A stretch of 64,000 bases of DNA from Candidatus Saccharibacteria bacterium UBA6175 (GCA_002422915.1 DITV01000004.1:79890-143889); one strand, 5' to 3'. Positions 16,392 through 26,085 are shown, numbered from the stretch's first letter. The notes: a model not told the origin generated them from the letters alone. Numbers and translations are program-made.

Positions 16392-17620
16392 GAATTCTCT
16401 TCTGGAGCCACATTCAAAACGCCCGTGACTCCCTAAGGAGTAACCGTGGGCGAAGCACGCTGACAATGCTCGGCATTACCATCGGTGTTGCGAGCGTCAC
16501 GGCCATTTTGGCGCTCAGCGGTGGGGCAAGCCAAATCGTCAGCAATCAGGTCGACTCACTGGGTGGAAACATCGCCGTGGTTCGACCGGGGACGCAGCCG
16601 TCGTCAAATATTGATCGCCTCACGCAGCTACAATCACCACAGCAATTTGCCAGCAGCACACTGACCACCAATGACCTCGATTCAATTGAACGAATCGAAG
16701 GTGTTGAAGGAGTGGCGCCACTCTCACTTCTGTCTGGGGCGGTCTCGGGTGACACGACAGCGCCAGCCGGTACAACCATTGTGGCCACAACCGCTACTCT
16801 GGAGCAGGTTAACCAGCTTTCCATTCAGGAGGGTCAATTCCTAGAGCCGCGTATCACGTTACCAGCGGCAGTGATTGGTGCGCAACTTTCCATTGATATT
16901 TTTGGCACCGAGCAGTCGATTGGAAAGACCATACAACTTCGCGGCGAGGCGTTTACCGTTATCGGTATATTAAAACGTGCAAACATGCCTATTAACTACA
17001 ACGGCGTCGACTTTGATCGCTCAGTGATTATCTCTCGCGAAGATAGTGAGCTCATTGCCTCATCTGCCCCGCAGATTCAACAGATTAACATACGCTCAAC
17101 GTCAGTTGAAACACTCGCTGGCGTAATCGTTGAAATAAATAAAGCGTTACTTAGAAACCACCTTGGTGAGGCTGATTTTGTTGTGCTCTCTGGTGAAGAG
17201 ATCGCCCAACCGACAAGTGAGCTTTTTGCCGTCATCGCCGGTGTTACCGCCGCGATTGCTGCTATCTCATTGCTTGTCGGGGGGATCGGTGTCATGAATA
17301 TTATGCTCGTTAACGTCGCAGAGCGGACACGAGAGATAGGTATCCGTAAGGCGGTTGGTGCGAGCAACGGTGATATCGTCTGGCAATTCCTTATCGAGTC
17401 GCTTGCGCTTAGCATTGGGGGCGGAGTTGCTGGATATGCGCTTGGCTATGGAGCTGCCTTTGGCCTCAGCTTCTTACTCCCGTTTGAGCCGCTCTTCAGC
17501 CTTGAGATTGCCGCATTTGCAATCGCTCTATCAATCGTCGTTGGGGTGATCTTTGGCCTCTACCCCGCTTATCGCGCCGCTCGAAAAGATCCCATCAGCG
17601 CTCTGCGGCAATACGACTAA
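16388..17620 (+). CDS. ABC transporter permease, MacB type
   Basis: 410 residues. One N-terminal membrane helix, a large outside MacB-PCD domain (roughly residues 45-270) and three C-terminal membrane helices of the FtsX fold (start at AVIAGVTAAIAAISLLVGG, with the coupling-helix sequence ERTREIGIRKAVGA). Works with the ATPase encoded upstream. No MacA-like adaptor gene is adjacent, fitting a cell without an outer membrane. Confidence 0.92.
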   Translation: MRILFWSHIQNARDSLRSNRGRSTLTMLGITIGVASVTAILALSGGASQIVSNQVDSLGGNIAVVRPGTQPSSNIDRLTQLQSPQQFASSTLTTNDLDSIERIEGVEGVAPLSLLSGAVSGDTTAPAGTTIVATTATLEQVNQLSIQEGQFLEPRITLPAAVIGAQLSIDIFGTEQSIGKTIQLRGEAFTVIGILKRANMPINYNGVDFDRSVIISREDSELIASSAPQIQQINIRSTSVETLAGVIVEINKALLRNHLGEADFVVLSGEEIAQPTSELFAVIAGVTAAIAAISLLVGGIGVMNIMLVNVAERTREIGIRKAVGASNGDIVWQFLIESLALSIGGGVAGYALGYGAAFGLSFLLPFEPLFSLEIAAFAIALSIVVGVIFGLYPAYRAARKDPISALRQYD

Positions 17621-18663
17621 CCAAGTTCTTTTTTGAACGTTTCAATTAACTCAACCGGTGTTGGGTCAACGCCATTTAGTATCGCGACATACACTGCGGC
17701 ATAATCGGCCAGAATTGAACCCCACACTAACTGCGCAATCAGGGTGTCGCCCTTAAGCATAATGGTCCTTGCCTTTGGCCGCTTACCGCTCAGCAACTTG
17801 TCTGAGAGAGTAAAACGTTGCAATACACGAGGGTGCTCGAATGAGCTGACAATATCAAACACGGCAAATGGTTTTTCAACCGGATGTGATACCCATCCAA
17901 GAAATTCGTTGTGATTGAATTCGGGGTACTCATTCCAGAAGGCGACGTTCTTTCCGTCCTCATTCCAGCTTATCTTCCACTTATAGGCAACAGGGGCGGT
18001 GAGAGGGCCACCGTAAAATACAGGCGTCTTGCCAACGGCATGTTCAGCCAGCTGTTTTGCATAATTATGCTCGAGCGGCACCTCGGGTCCCCATTCAGCG
18101 CTTTCACGTCCAAGCCAGCCGCTGAGTTCTTCAAGTGTAGTCGATGCATTGTGGATAATGGAGAATGTTTCAAGAAGAGCGACCAGCCCCTTAAGGTTAT
18201 AGAGAACAGCCATACGCGGCTGGAGTCCTTCAGGAATAGAGACATGTGCAATTTGGTACTCTGTTGCGGTTTCAATGAGTTTCCCTCTAGATGCCAAAAT
18301 ACCAATTTGACAGCCTTTTTGTTCGGCCTGCTCAAGCGCCGAGAGTGTCTCTTCAGTATTTCCCGAATAACTACTGGCGATCACAAGTGTATTTCGAGAA
18401 ACGTAGCCGGGGAGATCATAGCCACGAACGACTTCGAAAGGAATCGATAGCTGCGGGCCGAGCCACACCTTTGCAAGCAACGCCGCAAGCGCAGAGCCGC
18501 CCATTCCTGTGACAACAATACCGGTGATTTCACGATCATCGTGCTCGGGGTGCCACACAGGTGCATCAAAAAGTACCTGCTGGTACTGCTCGGCAACAAC
18601 GCCTAGTGCACCTGATGGATCTTTTTGGCGGAGCGCCGGTACCGAATCTAACAAACTGCCCAT
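17617..18663 (-). CDS. Bifunctional phosphoglucose/phosphomannose isomerase-type SIS protein
   Basis: 348 residues with two SIS domains. VTGMGGSALAALL and ASSYSGNTEETLSAL form the sugar-phosphate site of the first; NEYPEFNHNEFLGW is the family motif with the catalytic Glu and His. The archaeal-type enzyme interconverts glucose 6-phosphate, mannose 6-phosphate and fructose 6-phosphate, so it could feed zwf. The ATG has an AGAAGGA site and a leader with a TATCAT element. Converges on the ABC permease gene (4-base overlap of ends). Confidence 0.88.
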   Translation of the reverse strand: MGSLLDSVPALRQKDPSGALGVVAEQYQQVLFDAPVWHPEHDDREITGIVVTGMGGSALAALLAKVWLGPQLSIPFEVVRGYDLPGYVSRNTLVIASSYSGNTEETLSALEQAEQKGCQIGILASRGKLIETATEYQIAHVSIPEGLQPRMAVLYNLKGLVALLETFSIIHNASTTLEELSGWLGRESAEWGPEVPLEHNYAKQLAEHAVGKTPVFYGGPLTAPVAYKWKISWNEDGKNVAFWNEYPEFNHNEFLGWVSHPVEKPFAVFDIVSSFEHPRVLQRFTLSDKLLSGKRPKARTIMLKGDTLIAQLVWGSILADYAAVYVAILNGVDPTPVELIETFKKELG

Positions 18664-18734
18664 GTATTGTCCTTCTCTTTCCTCTTATGATACAGTATTT
18701 AGTAAAGAAGCATAAGCATAATAACGAGGTGGGC

Positions 18735-19247
18735 ATGGATATTACTCCGCAGAATTCAACACAACCAATTAGTGACGATCAGGAACTCGCAAAGGCACTT
18801 GCCGGCGTTCTTGACGAACCAGCACCAGAAGAGGCGCCAGCTGTTTCTGTGGCTTCTGTGGCCCCGCAAAGTCCAGTACCAGAGCTTTCATTTGAAGAGA
18901 CGCCAGCGCCAAGTGTTGCACCAGCATCACCAGCTGAGCCCGTTGCGGCTGCACTCCCCTCGCCGACGACCGTTGCCCCAGCACAGCCAAGTGGCGACCT
19001 CGCCACACTCAAGCAAACCGCTCTCAGCGAACTTCGACCGCTTATGGATAAGGTTGAACTTCCTGCAGAAGAGAAGTTCAACACTTACTTACTATTGATC
19101 CGTAGCACGGATGATGCCAGCCTGGTTGGCCCTGCTCATCAAGCCGCACTCGCAATTTCTGACGAAAAAGCCCGTGCCACCGCCCTGCTGGAAATCATTA
19201 AAGAAATCGACTACCTTTCAAATCCAGACAAAACGACAGCCGCTTAA
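18735..19247 (+). CDS. Hypothetical protein with Pro/Ala-rich linker
   Basis: 170 residues from the ATG at 18735, which has GAGGTGGG just upstream; the longer upstream reading runs through the pgi-like promoter and is not supported. Residues 1-90 are Ala/Pro/Ser/Glu-rich and low complexity; residues 90-165 (LATLKQTALSELRPLMDKVE ... ALLEIIKEIDYLS) form a helical domain. No signal or membrane segment. Not recognised; possibly lineage-specific. Confidence 0.8.
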   Translation: MDITPQNSTQPISDDQELAKALAGVLDEPAPEEAPAVSVASVAPQSPVPELSFEETPAPSVAPASPAEPVAAALPSPTTVAPAQPSGDLATLKQTALSELRPLMDKVELPAEEKFNTYLLLIRSTDDASLVGPAHQAALAISDEKARATALLEIIKEIDYLSNPDKTTAA

Positions 19248-19319
19248 GCGGACTGCCTTTTCTGCGCTACAATAAGAACAATGCCGGTCTTACATCCTGC
19301 CCTAACATGAAGGAATTCT

Positions 19320-20192
19320 ATGAGCTTTAACCACACCGTTCTTATGTCTGATGCCGATAACTTTAGTATTGAGCAACAAATAAATCCCTACTATGGTGCT
19401 GCATTGCTCGATAAAGAAAAGGCAATTGCCGAACATACCGCCATTCGTGAAGCGCTTGAATCCGTTGGTGTTGAAGTAATCACAACACCCTCTCCATCAG
19501 ATAGCCAGGACGGAGTATACACGGCAAACTGGGCATTAGTGCGCGGTGATGTTGCTGTTATTGCGCAACTCCCCGATGTTCGTAAGGCCGAAGAAGACGT
19601 GGCGGCACAAGTCCTCGCCGATATTGGGAAAACCGTCGTGCGTATCCCCGAGGGCATGAAATTTAGCGGTCAAGGCGACGCGTTACCGTGCGGACGATTC
19701 TTGTTTTGCGGTCAAGGCTATCGAAGCGACCCCGAAGCACAAGAAATAGCTGCTGCCGCTACTGGCCTCGAGCGTATTCAGCTTCGCACCGTCCCAAAAC
19801 GCGACGAACAGGGTCAACCGGTTATCAACGCGATATCGGGCTGGGCAGACAGTTTTTACTATGACATCGATCTCGCGTTGGCAATTATTCGCGAACCGTC
19901 CGGATCGACACCAGGAATCATTGCGTACTGCAAGGAAGCATTTGATGAGCCGAGCCAACGCACGCTAGAGTCCCTCGAGGGCTTTGACAAAATTCTCGTG
20001 AGTGAACAGGAAGCAACACAAGCATTCGCGACAAATCTTGTCTCAACCGGAAACGCGGTCGTCATGAGTGCGCATGCTCCTCAGTTAAAAGCCGCCCTAG
20101 AATCACGCGGCTTAACGGTTGTCTGCCCGGAAGTAAGTGAACTTTCTAAGGGTGGTGGGTATATCCGTTGTACCACCTTAACGCTTGGCTAG
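19320..20192 (+). CDS. Amidinotransferase/arginine deiminase-fold protein
   Basis: 290 residues of the guanidine-modifying fold (DDAH, citrullinase-like). Signatures: DGVYTANWALV (substrate Asp region), GQGDALPCGRFLFCGQGYRS, and the nucleophile Cys in a C-terminal GGGYIRCTTL. The segment that normally holds the catalytic His (HLD pattern) reads FYYDIDLALAI, so the Asp is kept but the His is Tyr. Substrate unknown. AAGGAATTC precedes the ATG. Converges on the MurE-like gene with a 4-base overlap. Confidence 0.85.
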   Translation: MSFNHTVLMSDADNFSIEQQINPYYGAALLDKEKAIAEHTAIREALESVGVEVITTPSPSDSQDGVYTANWALVRGDVAVIAQLPDVRKAEEDVAAQVLADIGKTVVRIPEGMKFSGQGDALPCGRFLFCGQGYRSDPEAQEIAAAATGLERIQLRTVPKRDEQGQPVINAISGWADSFYYDIDLALAIIREPSGSTPGIIAYCKEAFDEPSQRTLESLEGFDKILVSEQEATQAFATNLVSTGNAVVMSAHAPQLKAALESRGLTVVCPEVSELSKGGGYIRCTTLTLG

Positions 20193-21517
20193 CGTTTTTT
20201 GGCCTTTTTCTTTGACAGAGACAAGAGTGCCTGCAGTGCTTCGCGCGCAACCTGCGCTTCGTTCCATTCATATTCTCCATCGGCACGTTCAATCGTTTTT
20301 TCGTGTCCCTTTCCGAGCAGTGTCACGACGTCATTCCCATTCTTTGCATACGTCATCGCAAATCCAATCGCTTCTTCTCGTCGAGGAATAAGAAATAGGT
20401 CAACGCCATCTTTCTTACCAGCCTTACGTGCGCCGGCGGCAATCTCTTCAAGAATCTTCATACCATCGACATCCCTATCGTCTTCTTCTGTGAGAATAAC
20501 GATGTCGGCATACTGTGCGGCAATCGAGCCCTGAAGCGGGCGTTTTGATTCATCACGGCGGCCCGCTGAACCAAACACGGTAATCAATGTTCCCTTAGTA
20601 AGCGGTCGAATACTTTCAAAGAAATTAGTAAATGCGTCAGGCGTACTGGCAAAGTCGATGATTACCTTGAAATTCTGACCCTCATCGATGGTATTCATTC
20701 GCCCCTCGACACCTTCAAGCGCCGCAATCCCCTTTTCAATTTGGGAAACAGTCAGCCCTAGCTTACGCCCTACCGCTACGGCAGCGAGTGAATTATAGAC
20801 GTTAAACTCACCGGGAATACGAACCAACATCTTATACATATCATCCCCAACCGTCGCTTTATAACGAGATCCGTCACTGGAAAGCACAACGCTTTTCGCC
20901 CTCAGATCACCCGCTCGTAGTCCGTATGTTGTATGATTATCAACGGTGCTGATGAACTTCTCGGCGCTTGGATTGTCGGCATTCACCACGCCAAACTTGA
21001 GGCCGTGACGGTTAGTGATCTTAAAAAGCTGCCGTTTTGCTTCAACATACCGTTCGAATGTCCCATGATAATCCAGGTGGTCGACCGTGATGTTCGTCAA
21101 GACACCAACTTCATAGGGGATGCCCCATATTCGATGCTGTGCTAACGAATGGCTCGAAGTTTCAACAACCACCCACTCAACCCCAGCGCGCGCGTAGTCA
21201 CGCAATCGTCGCTGCAAAACACCAGATTGTGCGGTAGTAATGTGCTCCTTAGTTGGCACAATATCTGCGCCAATGCCATAGGCGACTGTGGTGAGCAATC
21301 CAACCTTAATACCTGCCTCATGCAGCATCCGGTGAATCATAAAAGAGGTTGTTGTCTTACCGTTAGTACCGGTCACACCGATGATGCGAAGTTTTCGCGC
21401 CGGATAGCCATACCGTGCTGTCATTATCATCGCCTCAACAAGGTGTCCAAACGGTTCAATACGACGGAACACCGAGGTGGGAATTAATTTCTTTACAATC
21501 GTACGAAGTATAGCCAT
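20189..21517 (-). CDS. murE: Mur ligase, MurE-like
   Basis: 442 residues from MAILRTIVKKLIP. ATP site GVTGTNGKTTTSFM, central ligase domain with TNITVDHLDYHGTFERY, and a C-terminal domain containing GSAGRRDESKRP. MurE adds the third residue to UDP-MurNAc-dipeptide. The specificity loop, DNPR for diaminopimelate enzymes, reads TEEDDRDVDG, so the amino acid added cannot be named. The first ligase domain is trimmed relative to E. coli. The ATG at 21517 is 6 bases after TATAAT (21524-21529). Confidence 0.88.
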   Translation of the reverse strand: MAILRTIVKKLIPTSVFRRIEPFGHLVEAMIMTARYGYPARKLRIIGVTGTNGKTTTSFMIHRMLHEAGIKVGLLTTVAYGIGADIVPTKEHITTAQSGVLQRRLRDYARAGVEWVVVETSSHSLAQHRIWGIPYEVGVLTNITVDHLDYHGTFERYVEAKRQLFKITNRHGLKFGVVNADNPSAEKFISTVDNHTTYGLRAGDLRAKSVVLSSDGSRYKATVGDDMYKMLVRIPGEFNVYNSLAAVAVGRKLGLTVSQIEKGIAALEGVEGRMNTIDEGQNFKVIIDFASTPDAFTNFFESIRPLTKGTLITVFGSAGRRDESKRPLQGSIAAQYADIVILTEEDDRDVDGMKILEEIAAGARKAGKKDGVDLFLIPRREEAIGFAMTYAKNGNDVVTLLGKGHEKTIERADGEYEWNEAQVAREALQALLSLSKKKAKKR

Positions 21518-21897
21518 AGCGCTATTATACCGAGTGAAAGTCCAATCGTCGCGAAAATAGGCGCCAGCCATGTTGGTATGATGTCCCGAGCGGTCGGGTT
21601 GGCGTTTTCCTGAATCGGTACAGCCCGGGTCGCCGTGTCTCCGAGCACCACTTGTTGGGGCTGTAGAGCAAAGGCCCCCTGACCACTACTGACCGTCTGG
21701 TTGTTTTGTAGTCCAGCAACGCTACGAGCGATATCCTCCCGCCTCACGGCTTTAGTGTTCTCGATAGTCGACAGTGCCACGTGTTCAGCCCTTATAATCG
21801 AATAGCCAACCACTTCTTGACCACGCTCATTGAAGCCTTTCAGTAGTATGGTGTGAGTTTCACTATCGAGTAACCCGCTGGGGACAGAAAATGTTAG
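21493..21897 (-). CDS. Out-of-frame C-terminal part of the SGNH hydrolase (membrane anchor)
   Basis: 134 codons with no good start codon at its beginning; the first usable one is a GTG at 21813. The sequence (LTFSVPSGLLDSETHTILLK...) continues directly from the end of the SGNH gene product when one G is added or re-read in the six-G run at 21898-21903. It holds a short outside region and ends in a membrane helix (WLAPIFATIGLSLGIIALWL) with a basic residue after it, i.e. a C-terminal anchor. Read alone it would be an orphan fragment. Confidence 0.65.
   Translation of the reverse strand, partial: LTFSVPSGLLDSETHTILLKGFNERGQEVVGYSIIRAEHVALSTIENTKAVRREDIARSVAGLQNNQTVSSGQGAFALQPQQVVLGDTATRAVPIQENANPTARDIIPTWLAPIFATIGLSLGIIALWLYFVRL
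21524..21529 (-). promoter_or_regulatory. -10 element of murE-like gene, leaderless spacing
   Basis: TATAAT on the minus strand 6 bases before the ATG, inside the 3' end of the preceding reading frame. Confidence 0.5.
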
Positions 21898-23891
21898 CCC
21901 CCCTCGCGAGAAACTACCTTAGCTCCTAGGCTCACCTCATGAGAGTAAAGTGTTGCGTCTACCATTGATCCAGCGGCAAAATAGCCGCTTGCATCAATCT
22001 CAACGCCCTCTTGATGCTTCTCTAGCCGATCAAGGCGATATACCAGAACGTCTTCGCGAAGTTCTCCCCAATAATCATCCTCTTCAGAAAATGGCTCTTC
22101 GCACGATAAACCCTCGCATTCCTTTACAACTTCGCCAGATAGTGCGGCATCCACAAAGGGAGCGACCAGCGCATGTCCATGTGGAGTCGGGTGAAACGAT
22201 TCACTGCCAATCAATCGTAGATGCGATAGTCCGGGAATTGGGGCAAAATCATTGCCAAGCCTCAGTCCGTTCATCGCTGGTGTGTGAGCCCCCGAACAGA
22301 GCGCCTGCTGATGATAGGCGCGTGACACATCAACATAGCTTATTGAGGCGCGCTGTGCTGCGGATGAGATAACTGTGTTTAAAAGACGCTGTGATTCATA
22401 AAGATAGCGACGCTCATCAGCATTGAGTAAAAGCCGGGTAAGCGGGTCACACTCACCAAGCGGATCAATCGCAACGGGATATCCAACGGCAAAATGGCGA
22501 GCCAGCGGTGCCGCTGCACGGATTTCAGTAAAGACATCGACCAATCGGTCGTATAGCATCCGTGCCTCTCTGGCTGTCAGTATCCGGTGTGAAGGCCGAG
22601 CCCACACGCACGTACCTGGGCCGGCACAGGCCGCGAGCTTTCCAACGAGGTCGAGGTCGTTACCACCGATACTCGTGGTGACCACATCGGGCTGAAGGGC
22701 ACGGACAGCCGACAGCTGCGCAGGCCGGTCGATTGTCCCACCAAGCACCTCTGCGGTAGTAGCTCCCGAACAAGCGACCGATTGCATCGGAAGAGGGCTC
22801 TGAATAAGTAAGAATGGATACGATCGATTGCTTACATGGCACCGATTTTCGGGAGTATTCGTCCCCGGAAGATAGCGACCGTCGTCATCCTCCCCCTCGC
22901 CACTTGTGAACGAATCACCTAGTGCAATGTACCCCATTTTTGCTTCAGACCGTTCCGAGAGCCGTTTTTCCACCAAGAAGTCGACCCCGGCTATACTGCG
23001 AACGAGCAGAAAAAGAGTGTTCGTGTCCTGATCAAATCGAGGGTGATGAGTGTAACGATACGTCGGAAGTGTTGGCACAAACGAGAGTACGTCGGTGTCA
23101 CACGGCGCTACACCGTTTGGAAAAGGGTCGTTACTTGCCAAGCCGCCAACCACAAGGTCACCACAGGTTTCGTCAATTGCTAGAATAGTGGGAGTAACGT
23201 TACCCCCACCCAGATAGAGGCGTGATCCGTCATTTTGCACAGCAATCTGAAACTGTGGATCGTAACCCCTACCGTACCGATGGACTAATGGCCCCACCCT
23301 TCGAACAATGCCACTGTCAGAAGAGATGCGCACCACACCCTTGTCCCTTACCTCTGCGCCCACCCAGCGGCCATTTTGAGAAACGCCGTAGCCTCCCACA
23401 CCAAAAAGCACTCGCTCTGCATCCGGGCCAGTGTACCGATACGTCCACGCGCTTCGCGATACCTCGAACACGGGTTGCAAGAAACGTGAGAAGTCTGCGT
23501 AACGGTACAAGCCATAGTTGATTCCGGTATCAAGACGCCGCTCCCATAGCACGTCCGTCTCGGGGGCATACGTACATCCCCCATTTAAGCAAAGGTTGGT
23601 GACTTCATAGAGCTTGGGATCATAGGACTTTCGAAAGGCAAAAGGACGTGCCGACCCCCCTGTAAAGTGTGCCCCCGTGTGAGCAGTTGATGTCGTACAG
23701 AGCAATCGCTCCCCCGTTCCGTCGATGTCCTTTAAAGCAAGTGTCCCTAAGCAGGTATCGTCACGTACTTCTAATGTTTGCTCGATACGCATCGAAGGAA
23801 CTTCGGTGGCAAAACTCATCTCTTGGGTCATGAGCCCGCTACCGCCAAATGACATCGCTAAAAACACCGCCGAAACCGCCGTCCTGTGCAT
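21894..23891 (-). CDS. Secreted SGNH/GDSL hydrolase
   Basis: 665 residues in this frame. Signal peptide at the N terminus, a roughly 300-residue N-terminal domain with WD/PQQ-like repeats (e.g. GGYGVSQNGRWVGAEV, NDGSRLYLGGG), then an SGNH esterase domain: block I GYIALGDSFTSGEG (Ser), block III TTSIGGNDLD (Gly, Asn) and block V SESFHPTPHGH (His). Likely acts on an acyl or acetyl ester outside the cell. AAAGGAGGTG precedes the ATG. The frame stops right after a six-G run (21898-21903); the downstream frame encodes a matching anchor, so the full product is probably 799 residues. Confidence 0.88.
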   Translation of the reverse strand: MHRTAVSAVFLAMSFGGSGLMTQEMSFATEVPSMRIEQTLEVRDDTCLGTLALKDIDGTGERLLCTTSTAHTGAHFTGGSARPFAFRKSYDPKLYEVTNLCLNGGCTYAPETDVLWERRLDTGINYGLYRYADFSRFLQPVFEVSRSAWTYRYTGPDAERVLFGVGGYGVSQNGRWVGAEVRDKGVVRISSDSGIVRRVGPLVHRYGRGYDPQFQIAVQNDGSRLYLGGGNVTPTILAIDETCGDLVVGGLASNDPFPNGVAPCDTDVLSFVPTLPTYRYTHHPRFDQDTNTLFLLVRSIAGVDFLVEKRLSERSEAKMGYIALGDSFTSGEGEDDDGRYLPGTNTPENRCHVSNRSYPFLLIQSPLPMQSVACSGATTAEVLGGTIDRPAQLSAVRALQPDVVTTSIGGNDLDLVGKLAACAGPGTCVWARPSHRILTAREARMLYDRLVDVFTEIRAAAPLARHFAVGYPVAIDPLGECDPLTRLLLNADERRYLYESQRLLNTVISSAAQRASISYVDVSRAYHQQALCSGAHTPAMNGLRLGNDFAPIPGLSHLRLIGSESFHPTPHGHALVAPFVDAALSGEVVKECEGLSCEEPFSEEDDYWGELREDVLVYRLDRLEKHQEGVEIDASGYFAAGSMVDATLYSHEVSLGAKVVSREGG

Positions 23892-23991
23892 GCAAACACC
23901 TCCTTTTTTGTCCTCCCCTCATGGTACGGGTGTCGCACCTCACAGAGCAAGCCAGACCGTCAATTGCTTAAGAAGTGGTACACTATTCTAG

Positions 23992-25083
23992 ATGAGAATA
24001 CTTGGAATTGAGAGTAGTTGTGACGAAACTGCGGCAGCTGTCGTTGAAGATGGATACCGGTTGATTTCGAATGTGGTGAACACGCAAATCGATATCCACG
24101 CTCAGTACGGCGGGGTTATCCCCGAAGTCGCCGCCCGCAGTCATATTGAGGTCATCAACCCAGTGATCCAAAAAGCACTTGATGATGCACAATGCACTTG
24201 GGACGACATCGACGCCATCGCCGTCACCTATGCTCCGGGTCTGATTGGCTCCCTACTGGTCGGAACGTTGGCGGCTCGCACATTGGCGGTTCTGAAACAT
24301 AAGCCGCTTTACCCAATTCACCACGTTGAAGCGCACGTTTACGCTAACTTCATCACCGACCAGGCGGCACCCCTTGCGTTCACACTCCCGTCAAAGCAAC
24401 CCGACTTTCCCATGCTCGCCCTGATTGTCAGCGGTGGTCACTCGCAACTCGTGCTGTTCCGCGACCATGGTAACTACGAGCTCCTCGGCCAAACCCAAGA
24501 TGATGCGGTTGGAGAGGCATTCGACAAAGTGGCAAAGATTATTGGCCTCCCCTACCCCGGAGGCCCGTCGATTGCGCAGGCTGCGCTAGGCGGCGACCCA
24601 CACGCCTATCGGCTTCCGAAATCAAAGATGAAAAGCGCTTACGACTTTAGCTTTTCTGGGCTCAAGACAGCCGTTCTAAGAGCCGTTCAAGCCGAAGTGG
24701 GTGTCGACACGACTTTTGCCTCTAGCGGCCTAGCGGCACGCTTAAATGACGTCCAGAGGGCCAACTTTGCTGCCAGCTTCCAACACACGGCCATCGAAAC
24801 ACTGGTTGACACTGCCGAGCGAGCATTTCGAGACCACTCCCCTGCTTCAGTAGTTATCGCTGGTGGCGTCGCCGCAAATGCCGAACTTCGTCGCCAACTG
24901 TCAGAGCGTCTCCCGCTTACCATTGATTACGCCCCCATGGCGCTTTGCACTGATAACGCCGCGATGATTGCCTCCCTTGGGTATTTCTACGCGCAAAAGA
25001 AGCCGGAAGTCTCCCCTGCCGACCTCAAGGTCACCCCCAGTCTGTCAATGACCAACACGGCTTGGAATCTCAGCTTAAACTAA
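23992..25083 (+). CDS. tsaD: tRNA N6-threonylcarbamoyladenosine transferase
   Basis: Transfers the threonylcarbamoyl group to A37 of ANN-decoding tRNAs. 363 residues. N-terminal GIESSCDETAAAVV, metal-binding HxxxH in HHVEAHVYAN, ATP-site VSGGHSQLV and GGVAANAELRR, and the C-terminal Asp in CTDNAAMIA. TACACT lies 7 bases before the ATG, the leaderless spacing used by many genes here. Confidence 0.97.
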   Translation: MRILGIESSCDETAAAVVEDGYRLISNVVNTQIDIHAQYGGVIPEVAARSHIEVINPVIQKALDDAQCTWDDIDAIAVTYAPGLIGSLLVGTLAARTLAVLKHKPLYPIHHVEAHVYANFITDQAAPLAFTLPSKQPDFPMLALIVSGGHSQLVLFRDHGNYELLGQTQDDAVGEAFDKVAKIIGLPYPGGPSIAQAALGGDPHAYRLPKSKMKSAYDFSFSGLKTAVLRAVQAEVGVDTTFASSGLAARLNDVQRANFAASFQHTAIETLVDTAERAFRDHSPASVVIAGGVAANAELRRQLSERLPLTIDYAPMALCTDNAAMIASLGYFYAQKKPEVSPADLKVTPSLSMTNTAWNLSLN

Positions 25084-25095
25084 GTTTTCTCTCAG

Positions 25096-26079
25096 CTAAG
25101 AACGACGGCGTATTCGTTGAGCCAATTTCTTCGCGCCCGGCAATACGCGTGACCACACCATATACAGAGGTGAAAGGGGATAGTCATACGTGCCAGCCAA
25201 CACGGTTGGCTGATCCGTCCACCCCTGTTTAAAGACCGAAACACCGCCCGCCACGAGCCCACCGAAGTCATACTCCGAAAGTCCCCATTCTTTCATTTTT
25301 CGAATTGCATGCCATTTTAGCGCATAATTGGCACGCAACCTCTGTCCATCATCGTTCATCCCGCCGTAGAGTTCATACGCCGTCTCAGCGCTCACCGCTA
25401 ACCACAAGAACGCGATAGGAGTATCGTCAAGATAGGCGGCAAAAATAGGGGAGTGCTCACCCATTGAGGTAAGAACATCCTTGTAGTACTGCCTAGTATG
25501 AAGGTTAAAGCCAGCGCGACGAGCGGTTTGTTCGTAAATATCCAAGCACGCATCAACGTCTGCCTCTGTTCGCACGCGCTTAATCGTAATACCGTCAGCG
25601 GCTGATTTTCGAATATATTGGCGTGTTTTCTTTGCCATGTTCGCCAGCAGATCACTATCAGACCGCTGTAAATCAAGCAGAATCGTCTCGTTCGACAAAA
25701 TATGGTTAGCTGAACGTCGCCAATTCTTAACAATATTAATTTCACGTGAACTAGGCTCAACCGACAAGGCGAGCGCGCCGTGTGCCTCTTTTACCGAAGC
25801 GGCAATAAGGCCTAAAAACTCTTCTGCTCGAGACATATCCTCGAGTACCGGACCCCTTGGAACATACGCAAATGAACGAAACGGCGCCGGTAGGGGACGA
25901 ATCAACACCTGTGCGGCGCCCGTCACTGTATCGTTATCAAGATAAAAGAATCGTTCTGCCTTCCAGCCATTTCCGACTTTTACTTGGCCCCAACCCCACA
26001 GCTGAAGAGGGTGCCCTCCGTTATCAAGTATGTAATCGTCCCAAACAGCTCTATCGGTACAGATTTGTATCTCACTCAT
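25096..26079 (-). CDS. FemX/FemAB-like aminoacyl transferase (or lipid II-linked GNAT protein)
   Basis: 327 residues from MSEIQICTDRAVWDD. Double GNAT-fold protein of the FemAB/peptidoglycan-bridge family: LWGWGQVKVGNGWKAERFF and RPLPAPFRSFAYVPRGPVL in the first half, KTRQYIRKSAADGITIKR and YELYGGMNDDGQRLRANYAL plus EYDFGG in the second. These enzymes attach amino acids from tRNA to the peptidoglycan stem. The ATG at 26079 is 6 bases after TATAAT (26086-26091), which decides against the longer start. Confidence 0.88.
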   Translation of the reverse strand: MSEIQICTDRAVWDDYILDNGGHPLQLWGWGQVKVGNGWKAERFFYLDNDTVTGAAQVLIRPLPAPFRSFAYVPRGPVLEDMSRAEEFLGLIAASVKEAHGALALSVEPSSREINIVKNWRRSANHILSNETILLDLQRSDSDLLANMAKKTRQYIRKSAADGITIKRVRTEADVDACLDIYEQTARRAGFNLHTRQYYKDVLTSMGEHSPIFAAYLDDTPIAFLWLAVSAETAYELYGGMNDDGQRLRANYALKWHAIRKMKEWGLSEYDFGGLVAGGVSVFKQGWTDQPTVLAGTYDYPLSPLYMVWSRVLPGAKKLAQRIRRRS

Positions 26080-26085
26080 AGATTC

